This document shows positions 1-8,246 of a stretch of 29,852 nucleotides of DNA, one piece after another. Both the position numbers and the translations under genes were made by a program. Under the pieces are notes generated by a model. It had not been told where the DNA came from, did no database searches, and saw only the letters and a program-made list of their open reading frames with translations. Numbering within the stretch: position 1 is the first letter of the stretch; every line of letters starts with the position of its first letter. The DNA is from Hymenochaete sp. R1. Taxonomy: Eukaryota; Basidiomycota; Agaricomycetes; Hymenochaetales; Hymenochaetaceae. The stretch is from NCBI GenBank assembly GCA_019400425.1, contig JAFREE010000225.1, positions 1-29,852 of the forward strand, in the 5' to 3' direction.

Positions 1-407
1 ATAGCCTGGATCGTTCTGTAATGCTGGATGAGGCCAGTGTAAGTAGCTTCAAATCCTTTTGCAGCAGAACCTTTGACAATCTTATCGCGTTCAGATCCGT
101 CTGCAAAATCTTCTAAGGGCTTGCAAAAGTCGTCAGTCAGTTTCTGAAGGTCCTCTGCACCGTAGCGAATGTCTTTCTGCAAGGTAGGGAGAAACTGCAT
201 ATGTTTTGTAAGATCATCCCAAGAGGAAGCATTGGTTGCAGCGAGATAACGATGGATTTCTGGAGAGCTGGTAAGGGCTGGAGGGAGTGAGGTAGTCGGA
301 ACGGGGTGCAAAGAAGAAACTCTAGCACGAGAAGCAGGAGGCTGACGAAGTATACCAATATCGTCGACGGTACGACTTCTCTTTCCACTCATAGATCCTG
401 AAGACAT
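1..407 (-). CDS. Gene A, uncharacterised protein, 3' truncated by contig end
   Basis: An open frame starts at ATG 405-407 on the minus strand and runs off the window after 135 codons without a stop, so only the N-terminal part is visible. The protein begins MSSGSMSGKRSRTVDD, a basic, serine-rich, probably disordered leader of about 45 residues. Then comes a more ordered, helix-prone part containing SSWDDLTKHMQFLPTLQKD, LQKLTDDFCKPLEDF and FEATYTGLIQHYRTIQA. I do not recognise the family. The frame is supported by the second copy at 28881, which keeps the same reading frame with mostly conservative changes up to a transposon insertion. It is transcribed divergently from gene B across about 208 bp, so the two probably share a promoter. 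The exact 77-base match between contig ends falls inside this gene. Confidence 0.75.
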   Translation of the reverse strand, partial: MSSGSMSGKRSRTVDDIGILRQPPASRARVSSLHPVPTTSLPPALTSSPEIHRYLAATNASSWDDLTKHMQFLPTLQKDIRYGAEDLQKLTDDFCKPLEDFADGSERDKIVKGSAAKGFEATYTGLIQHYRTIQA

Positions 408-615
408 GCTTGGTAATTAGGAGAGAGATACGATGAGTCGCCAGAAGAGAATAAGATCAGAAGAAGAGAGCATAGTCAGTCAGTCAGTCTTTTTATGTCG
501 ATCTCTCTCAACTTTGCGTGAGAGTGCGTGAGAGCAAACTTGTAGCGCTTACAAAAGAGGTCATTATTATGTCATCGCACTTGGAAGTCTCTCTCGCTGC
601 AAGAAAGTTGGACAA
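408..615. promoter_or_regulatory. Bidirectional promoter of gene pair A/B
   Basis: A 208-bp spacer separates the divergent starts of A (minus) and B (plus). It contains four AGTC tetranucleotide repeats at 474-489 followed by a run TTTTTATG, and a GTGAGAG-type repeat near 517-535. The same elements are present in the right arm (four GACT units at 28797-28812). An upstream ATG at 569-571 is out of frame with gene B (47 nt before its start) and would act as an upstream ORF if transcribed. In the right arm the matching ATG is in frame because of a 4-bp CGCT indel. Confidence 0.6.
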
Positions 616-1347
616 ATGCTCTCTTTCCTCTTCATCATCCTGCTAGTTTCAATCGTCTCTGCTAACACGGACATAATCAACTTCAATGCCGGAAAAGTAA
701 TTGGCGTGCAGGTCTCGAGTGACCTACAGCAATTACTTGAAGAAAGCAATGTGATGACGCTCAGCTCAACGCAAAGTGAACGTACTTTCAACGTTCTTCC
801 TGCTCCCATTGGAACACCTTCGAACGAGGTCTGTGCCGACGTCCGTCCTGGATACTGTTCAAATGAAGTTTGGTTAAAGATGTCGATGGACAGTGAGGGA
901 TGGCGGAAATTCGATATGTTCACGTTGAGAGTGTCGTGGCCAGCATACGTGCGTGGACCCATATCTTCATATTTGACAACGACACTCACTTTCGATGTCT
1001 ATTATCAGCACCCAACAGATTTCTCAATGAACTTCTTTGAAGGATCTGATTCGCAGAAATACGCCCGAATCCGCCTTGTTGACATGGGTGTACGCGTCCC
1101 AAATCTCTCCGCCGAATCCGTCATCGCCCCAAGTTCATCTCAGAGCAGAGATTCTGTCCCTTTCAACGTCGTACTTGAACCTCTGCTCGTAGGATTTATA
1201 CCCGGATCTGTTGTTCCTATCGTCTCATTTGTTGCGCTGAGCTTAATTCTCGTCGGATTATTTTTACCGGGGATCCTACGAGAGCTTTCAAGTGTGGCCA
1301 ACGAGGCGGAAAAGGAGCTTCGAGAGCCTTGTTCAAAGCTCGAATAA
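616..1347 (+). CDS. Gene B, small ER/secretory membrane protein, possible Pga1-like GPI-mannosyltransferase subunit
   Basis: The model has two exons, 616-948 and 1009-1347, giving 223 residues. The 60-nt intron (GTGCGT...TATCAG) is in frame, so the region also reads as one 243-codon ORF. Removing it joins WPAY directly to HPTDF, which suits the surrounding conserved-looking segment better. The N terminus MLSFLFIILLVSIVSA is a clear signal peptide, with NTD following the likely cleavage site. A lumenal segment contains FDMFTLRVSWPA and YARIRLVDMGV. A C-terminal hydrophobic stretch (about VVPIVSFVALSLILVGLFLP) is a membrane anchor with a short charged tail. From memory, this topology and the FTLR-SWPA / ARIRLVD blocks recall fungal Pga1-like proteins, partners of the second GPI mannosyltransferase in the ER. 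That assignment is tentative. The paralogue is at 27932-28666. Confidence 0.72.
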   Translation: MLSFLFIILLVSIVSANTDIINFNAGKVIGVQVSSDLQQLLEESNVMTLSSTQSERTFNVLPAPIGTPSNEVCADVRPGYCSNEVWLKMSMDSEGWRKFDMFTLRVSWPAYVRGPISSYLTTTLTFDVYYQHPTDFSMNFFEGSDSQKYARIRLVDMGVRVPNLSAESVIAPSSSQSRDSVPFNVVLEPLLVGFIPGSVVPIVSFVALSLILVGLFLPGILRELSSVANEAEKELREPCSKLE

Positions 1348-1492
1348 AAGTAAAATGTAATGCAATGTGACAGCGATGCAACACTGCAAAATCAAATGTG
1401 CTGATGAATTTTTGGAGTGACTTTAGCGGCCGATGATCATTCGGACACGAATGGGTTCGAAACATGGTTTTTGGTCGGCGAGGCATGGAGGT

Positions 1493-1632
1493 GCCGTTGA
1501 TTATGTCCCTACCCTTTGTACACACCACCCGCCGATACTACTGGGTGAACGCCTTAACTAGGCCCCCAGATTGGTTTCGAGGAGCCAGCAACGGCATCTT
1601 GTCGCCGAGAAGCTAGTTAAACTTAGTCACCA
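1493..1632 (+). pseudogene. Degenerate 3' fragment of nuclear 18S rRNA
   Basis: The stretch contains CCCTTTGTACACACC, part of the nearly universal small-subunit rRNA block that precedes helix 44. The following bases track a basidiomycete 18S gene: a TACTACTGGGTGAA segment, GATTGGTTTCGAGGAGCC, AGCAACGGCA, then GAGAAGCTAGTTAAACTTAGTCA. Most differences from the functional sequence I recall are C-to-T or G-to-A transitions. Resemblance fades after about 1632, and the expected TTTAGAGGAAG continuation is lost. Upstream bases back to about 1415 may be further decayed 18S, but I cannot support that. It is an rRNA relic, not a working gene. Confidence 0.8.
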
Positions 1633-1884
1633 CTAAAGTTACATGCTCGAACGATGGGAACTGTCGGTCATGTTCGTTTTATGGCGTACTTCATACACGT
1701 CGAGTTGCTTACAATTCTTCCTTCCATCTTCCGAACTAGGACATGCACAAAAAGGGCTCATTTTGAGTATTAGTAATAGCTCTAGGTCAGGACACGTTTA
1801 GTGACACTATTAAAACGACCATGCTGCTTTTCTTCATGCGCATTGTGCCGAGTGAGCGAGTGAGGGCGAATGAACATCATAACT
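1633..1884. other. Intergenic, no gene seen
   Basis: AT-rich spacer between the 18S relic and the 3' end of the F-box gene. It presumably holds the 3' untranslated region of that minus-strand gene. No ORF or RNA gene is supported. Confidence 0.5.
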
Positions 1885-3556
1885 TCATACTTCAAGTATA
1901 GATGCGCTACTATGCCATTCTCTCCTGGCCTTCGCATATGCAAATTGAGCATCGCGCACAGCTTCTTCGTCGGCGGATACAATCGTGACGAACTCGAATT
2001 GGCAACCTTCGTCTCTCAACGACCATAGCAGGTCCGAAGGAAGTGTACGCGTTTTGACCGGACTGAATTCCTCGCTATACTCAAGAGTGATATATCGCAG
2101 TCGGCGCAAAGATTCCCTCACGTTTGCGATTCCTTGTGGGTCCAAGAAGTACTTGACGCTGCTACATGACGCAATAGTGAGGCTCGTGACATTTGGGAGT
2201 GACTCCAGAAGCTTGTTTAACGAAGCAGATTTCCTATATCGATCGTGCAAGCAATTGGCGCACCCGTCTTCCAGAGCAAAGATTGTTACCGACTCCAGAG
2301 CACAATTATCGGTCGCGAAAACGGTACCGAACTCGTCTGGGTGCTCAAATACTGAGTGTAATCGAATGTACATGGAATGCACGATCGGTAGGCGCAATGA
2401 CTCGAACAAGAGGCGCAACACCAGCCCGGGATGTGTGGTCCCACTTTCGCTCCCTTGTCTGTCATTGCAGAAACGAAGGCGTCGCAGCCGGGAAAGTTCA
2501 ACGGGTTTGTCGGGAAGATGGTGCGTCCACGTTGGCTTAAGTAATTCGTGAGCAAATCCGAACGTCGCATCGTCCACATTTAGGTTCTCAAGCTTCGCAA
2601 GCTGCTTAAATACGCCTAAGATTTCTTGGAAATCCTGGTCATAATGTCCAGAAATTGAAAGCTCTGTGACGTCTTCGAAAATACCATGGGGAGGAAGCAC
2701 GCCGCTGAGCGAGAGGAAACGTACGCCAGGGAACGTCCACTGAGCAAGAAAAGTATGTAGCGACATTCTGTCTGTGATGTCGCCCGACAAGCACAGTCTC
2801 TTCACGGTCGGGAAGACTGTCTCCCCGATCCCCTTTCCTTCACGCAGCAGAACTGCAACACGAGATGCGCTTGTCCGAAGCGTGGTCCACCTTTCCCTGT
2901 GCGCCAAGCACGTCGTAAAGAACGATCGCAAGTCATTGATACTATCAATATATCTGAATACACTGCTCTCAGTGTCGATAGTAAGCGGTGCTTCAGAAGA
3001 TAAGTCTTGAGCCAACGAAAATAGCGCCTTTGATCTATAAAACGTCCAATCGTCCCAACGCGACCAGAACCCCATCGTCGCTCGAACGCCGTTCCGAAAT
3101 CGACGAGAAACAGAAGAAAGGGATTTTATCGTAGATTCCCGAGCCCCTTGAAGTACATAGCACGATTCGGATAGAAGACCTAGGATATGCATGAAGATAT
3201 CTTCAGGCAAATCCGTGAGGCCATGAAAGCGGGAAGCGGGAAGAACCGCGCGCTCTATCGTTGTTATCTCGTCGCTGACAATTTGGCTAAGAGAAGAAAT
3301 GGCGTTGCGTAGAGATTTCATGTGTTTCAGACACGAAACACTTGCATCAAATGCGTCACGAGAAGTCAAGCAACTGAAAAAGGTGTTCATCAATATCACT
3401 GGAAATTGAGAGGGTCATTGTTCGAGCGCACCTTTTCAAATCCGCCCCTAGTTCCTTCGCGTCACCTCTACATATCGTGTCATTCTCGTTTTGAGTCGCC
3501 AACCATTGTGACAGCGCAACGACAACGTAGCTAGGTACCGCCGACTTGAAGTCCAT
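1885..3556 (-). CDS. F-box protein, leucine-rich-repeat-like C-terminal part
   Basis: Two exons on the minus strand, 3556-3432 and 3373-1885, are joined across a 58-nt intron (GTGCGC...TTTCAG); the split AG/T codon restores frame and gives 537 residues. The start is the first ATG (MDFKSAVPSYVVVAL). An F-box-like motif lies at about residues 94-110 (LTDLPEDIFMHILGLL). It is followed by a long region with repeated L..L.L patterns (FPTVKRLCLSG, FPGVRFLSLSG, FEDVTELSISG, LRRLRFC, LPNVTSLTIASC), typical of the irregular LRR-like folds of basidiomycete F-box proteins. Such proteins are expected to bind Skp1 and present substrates to an SCF ubiquitin ligase; the substrate is unknown. Agaricomycetes carry large, fast-evolving F-box families, so orthology is hard to assign. 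Confidence 0.85.
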
Positions 3557-4189
3557 TATCCACCGTTGAGCCAGGTGTCGGGATGGCGGTCACGACGAAA
3601 AGGCTTGAATCCAACCGCCACGTGTAGACGGTCCGTGAACTGAATGCCCCACCATCCCACGAGATTAAGTACATTCTATAGTCGCTTAGCTCGCTTCGGG
3701 GCTTGCTGGTGATATAGTCGATTTGTCCGTCGTGTGGGGGGCGTTGTACGCGTATCCGAGCCTCAGTGGTACCCTAGGCTAGTCTTTTCACGTTATATGT
3801 TACGCGCAGCCTAGGGCTCCGCCTTTTCAGTCGAATAGATCATGCCTCTACGATATGCATGGACTTCAGAAGCAAGTTGATCAACGGCATTGTTTTCCCA
3901 GGTGTGTAACAAGAGTGGGCGACTGAAACATTGTGATTAAGTTCGCCTGCCACACTCAAAATCGCCGTCTACGTTACGTAAGCAGAAAACATCAACAATC
4001 GTATCCAGTTCACGCTTTTATCTTTCAGAACAGTTCTTATCTTTAGCAATGAATGCAATTAGATTCGTGTGAACGCGTACATATGAAAATGTAGTGACGG
4101 CCTCGAAACAAAAATGGAGTCCATACCCCCAAGCTCCACAACTTGGCTCGCGTTCGGCAATATACGAAGCCATCATATGTTCGTGAACA
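3557..4189. other. Intergenic spacer, no gene seen
   Basis: 633 bp between the F-box gene start and the 3' end of the TPR gene, both on the minus strand. It should contain the F-box promoter and the TPR 3' UTR. No convincing ORF, tRNA or repeat was found, and no clear TATA box lies just above 3556. Confidence 0.5.
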
Positions 4190-7100
4190 TCAGGCTTCTG
4201 CAGCAGCCTCAAGCTCAGGCAAGTGCACGGCTCCCAGCCACGCAAGTATGACCTCCACTCGTGCCCCGTGTAGCGCGAAGGTCAATGGCACCGGCGACGA
4301 CGAAGTTCCTGTAGAAGCTTGCGTACCCTTCGCCTTCTCCTTTCCATGAGCTTTCGCTTCCCCCCATCCATTAATCCCGGTTTCGTTAGTATAGATAGTA
4401 GATTTCGGGGGTGGGTTGACCGATTGTGAGGAAATGTGTGAAGGGGAAGGAGACTTCGATGGGTTGGAGAAGGACGAAGAAGCAGCCAGGCGTGCGTGAA
4501 CTGGTGCGAGGAGATAGCGGAGGTGGTGGAGGTCTGTTTGTCGATCGTTTTTGTCAGCTTCGCTCTCAGTCTCGTTCACTTCGATAGGGGAATCGCGGCT
4601 CGACGAAGAGGTCGCTGACACGCCATTCGAAGGACCAGCGCCCGAGGACGACGATCCGTTCATCCCGCTCTCAAATACACTTGACCTGGCTGAAGATTCC
4701 AGGATATCCGTCCCTAAGAACGAAGATGGCGCTCGCTTTGTCTGTGTGCTTCGCTCCCTTCCTTTCTCCTTGAAGGGCACAAGGGTATCTTCTATTTTTC
4801 CAAACTCCCATCCACCGGCAAGCCTCTCTAACGACTCCATAAACTCTGCTTGAGCCATTGACCTCGGAGGCAAAAATACTGGGTAGCCCTCCAAACCAGC
4901 TACGACATGGGCCGTCGCTTCGAATGTCGTGGTGAGAGCCTCAAACTCGCCAAGCATAAGCATACAATTGAGAATGCTGAAATATGACTCAAGCATAAGA
5001 GGGTGATACGTTGTAAATGCAAGTGGCACATCAAGCAATGAAGGTCGAGGAGGTTCATGTTGTCTGCTGCTTGGCCGAAGAGTCTCTAGCAGAGAGAATG
5101 CACGTTCCATTCTGTCGACGATGTTCAGAGGATTGAAGTCCGTGGGTTCTTTATCTGCCGCTGGCGCGAGAGAGTCAAATTGAGAGACGAATCTCTCGTG
5201 GTCACGTTTGCTTCTGCGTAGCAGACCGGATATCTGCTCCCGGAAGACGTCATTCCCAAGGACTTTGCGATACGCACGAGCCTTCGCACCATCCAGTGTA
5301 CCAAGAGGACCAGCAGGATTGTCGAGCTCGGTTCCGCCATACTTCCCAACGATATTCGACAAATGGATCTCTCCAAAATCGTTTGGAGCTATCCGTGGGA
5401 CCTCTTCCAGTCGAAAAATTGCATCCTCGATAAGATAGAATGCTTGAGCGAGATATGCCACTCCTCTGTGGAACATAGCCTGGACCTCTAGTGGCTCCGG
5501 GGCACTGGGAAGGACCGACGGATGGATCAAAAGTGTCCCACCATCAGAACTTTCAATCACTGCCGCCGTCCCATTCGGTGGAGCCTGACCATTCACCTTC
5601 GATTTCTTTCGTCTTGCCTTAGTATGGCTTTCAGTTTTTATTTGTGAGGACGCATGGACTTCTCGAGAACGACGCAAGGCCCGCGATTCCTTGATGACGA
5701 ACGTGAAGTCCTTGATGGCAAGAGCGTATTCATCCCTGAAGCAATGAACGACTGCCCGAGTTCTATAGAATTCAAGTCGCTGAGGGTTCTCTGAGATGAG
5801 CTGATCAAGGACGTGGGTGGTAGTGGACTCCGCCAATTGTCTACGCAACTACAATGAGAAGCTAATCCTCGTAAAAGTAGACAACGGACCTGGACGGTAT
5901 TTTCTCGTGGAAAAACTGCACATAACGTGCATCCACGTTTTTCGGATCTAAATTAATAAAGTGTTATGGAATCACTGGTCATTCGCACATGGAACCCGTA
6001 GTAGCGCCCACGAAGCTCACCTGTTTTCAACACTCTTTCCGCAATATCATCAAACACCGTTCCCCGTTGCATCACCATCACGCTGGCTGCAACCTCGTCC
6101 ACCTTGTACGCCTCTGCCAGTTTCTGAACTGCGAGTGCTCTCAATCTATGTACCCTCGTAGCAGACATCGGAACATTCCTCCCTCCACCACCTCCAAACA
6201 TATCCGGCATACCTCCCAAACCCAAAGCTTGCGCCGTTGCCCATGCCCCGCCGCCGCCTAGCCCACCCGCCCCAGCACCATTCAGCCCTGCGAATGGGGA
6301 ACGCTGGAGGGACCCGAGGGCCGCAGCGGAAAGGCCCGACGAAGCGCGTACGGCGAGCTCGGCCGATTCATCCAAGAGTCGTCGGATGGACGTTACACTA
6401 CGAAATACACCTGGATCAATCGGTGGAGGTGCAGCCCGACCAGGAGGTATCTCTAATGGAGGTATTGTCGTTGTTGTCCCCGTCGCTGACGCCGGGACTA
6501 CAGAAGTAGAAGAGGGTGGGTAGAGGTTATTCACATTATCAAAATTATCGGAATTGTCACTATTGGCGTGATACGTGGAGTTGTTGGTGAGTCCAGAAGA
6601 GGATGGATTATGTATAGGCGGATTTTGCCGACCAAGGGTGGGTGCGTTGAGTTCTTTCAATTTGTCGAAGCCTCGAGAGTTGTAGTACGGTGACGGCGGA
6701 GCTGAAATCGAACGAGCTTGGGCTTGTCGAGGAGTACGAGGGTACAACGAAGGCGGTATATCGATCTCCCCTGATACCGTCGACGGATCCAAGTTGAGAA
6801 GCAACAAAGTTTGGAGGAGCTCTATGGGAAGTTGCAACCACGGTCCCTTCGAAGTCGCAATAGAATGAAACGCACGTTAGCGTTCTTTTGCATGCAATCA
6901 CTGGAGAGAGGAACGTACATGATACGAGCTTATATACTTCCAGTGCTTGTTCCTGCTAATGCACAGAACGTTCGCCGTCGCGCCATTCTGTGCCCCATCC
7001 GCCCCGCTAACAGTGGCCTCCGTAGCCTTACTTGCCCCACTCTTCGTCCGCTTCTTCTTTTTCTTCTTGCTCGAAGCGGACGGAGGGGGCGACGGTAGCA

Positions 7101-7230
7101 GGTCCGTTGCTATGTCGTATCGTTCGTGCATAACCTCCTCCTCCGCAGCCATAGCGTTGTCAGTGGCTGAAGACGGTAACGAATCCTCCGACGCCGCGCT
7201 CGTGGACTCCGAAATTTGTCGCGGGATCAT
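4190..7230 (-). CDS. Large TPR-type helical protein, conserved fungal family of unknown function
   Basis: Four exons on the minus strand are 7230-6919, 6846-6021, 5947-5890 and 5840-4190, giving 948 residues. Introns are 72, 73 and 49 nt. The last uses GTCCGT...GCGTAG, joining EKIPSR to QLAEST; a 37-nt alternative (acceptor at 5848) would also keep frame. The N terminus is acidic, with a lysine run (SSKKKKKKRTKSG) that may be nuclear. The first exon junction makes the striking block HWKYISSYHGPWLQLPIELL, then LLLLNLDP. A Gly/Ala-rich linker follows, then helices (VHRLRALAVQKLAEAYKVDE, YVQFFHEKIPSR, LEFYRTRAVVHCFRDEYALA) of the tetratricopeptide kind. The C-terminal third is serine-rich and disordered before a final helix. 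ATG 7230 was chosen; 7152 (MAAEEEV) is an alternative. Function not recognised. Confidence 0.8.
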
Positions 7231-8246
7231 GACTACCAAGCTTCACCGTTTCACGGATTCTTCTTTCGTCTTCAATATATGTCGTGGATAATAAACGGCT
7301 GAATATTGTCGTCAGTTCATTTGATGTTTTATGCTGAAGAGTAAGTTGCGTTGGTGGTCGAAAACGAAGAAGGTAAGGCTCGGATGTGGTCCAAGAAAAC
7401 AAAGTTATCTTCCGCTTGCCGATCTCCATTCAATGCGCAACGGCTGCGGCCTGGCCCTCCGGAACGGAGTTCTTCTCCCACCGTCCATGAACTTACAAAT
7501 TACGGCCAAGGATCGAAGAGAGTAGAGCATAGAATTGATTTCTTTTCTGTTTCTAATACTTAACACATTACTCGCTCGACCACAGCGAAGAAAGCTAGAG
7601 CTAGAGAAAGCATATACGGAGTCCGAGTTCAATATTGTATCATCACAAAGAACGAGGAACAACGCGAAAAGAAAATCAATGGCAAATTATTCGACACTCA
7701 AGTCCATTATGATTGATGAGGGGATAATAGACCATTGCGAGAAACAAAATAAAACAAAGGAAGGGAAGGTAATGACAGACATCAAGGAAACTAAGGAAAT
7801 GTGTAAAAAAGTTGAAGAGAAAGGGATCAGAGAAGAGAAATCTCCGTTGAGAGAAAAAAGTTCATGTGCCACAGTATTGGCCTGTCCGTGCTTCAAATAC
7901 GAGAGAGAAAATTCAGACAATGAACGGAAGGAGGTGGCACCTTGGAAAAGAAAAGAAAACCTTTCGTCCAGAGAAAGAAACCAAAATAATAACTGTCTTG
8001 GTGCACGCAGAAGTAAAAGACCCTGAGACTCACTTCGTCTCCGAACTCTCCCCTGAGAACGCAGATTCACAGCGAAAGAAATGGAATAGAAGGGGTAAAA
8101 GGCGGAGGAACGAGAAGCTACGTATAGTAAAACACAGTGATCGACAAAAAATGTCAGGTCGTAAAGGGGTAACAAAGCACAAAGCCTCTGTCCGTGATTG
8201 TCGAGGGTAAATATTCGAATGCGAGATGTGTAAACAACCAGACTAC
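7231..8246. other. Intergenic, purine-rich, no gene supported
   Basis: About 1 kb between the chitin synthase 3' end and the TPR gene start, both minus strand. Bases 7590-8170 are strongly A/G-rich on the plus strand (C/T-rich on the coding strand of the flanking genes). This produces long but low-complexity open frames on both strands. Composition suggests 3' UTR and promoter DNA rather than coding sequence. Confidence 0.55.

Larger units (their letters stand above)
1..1328. repeat. Left arm of inverted gene-pair duplication
   Basis: This block is repeated in reverse orientation at the other end of the contig (about 27955-29852, minus a transposon insertion). It contains the start of gene A on the minus strand, the roughly 200-bp shared promoter and nearly all of gene B. 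Reading the two arms side by side gives very high identity from about 840 to 1300, including the intron of gene B, and lower identity over the signal-peptide region. Recognisable homology stops in the last codons of gene B. The two copies differ by scattered substitutions and a 4-bp indel, so they are not one sequence assembled twice. Confidence 0.93.

Noticed and set aside
7535..8175. Long overlapping ORFs on both strands between the TPR and chitin synthase genes
   Set aside because: They reflect a purine-rich strand; residues are almost only Lys, Glu, Arg and Asn on one strand and Phe, Leu and Ser on the other. No splice partners or family features.
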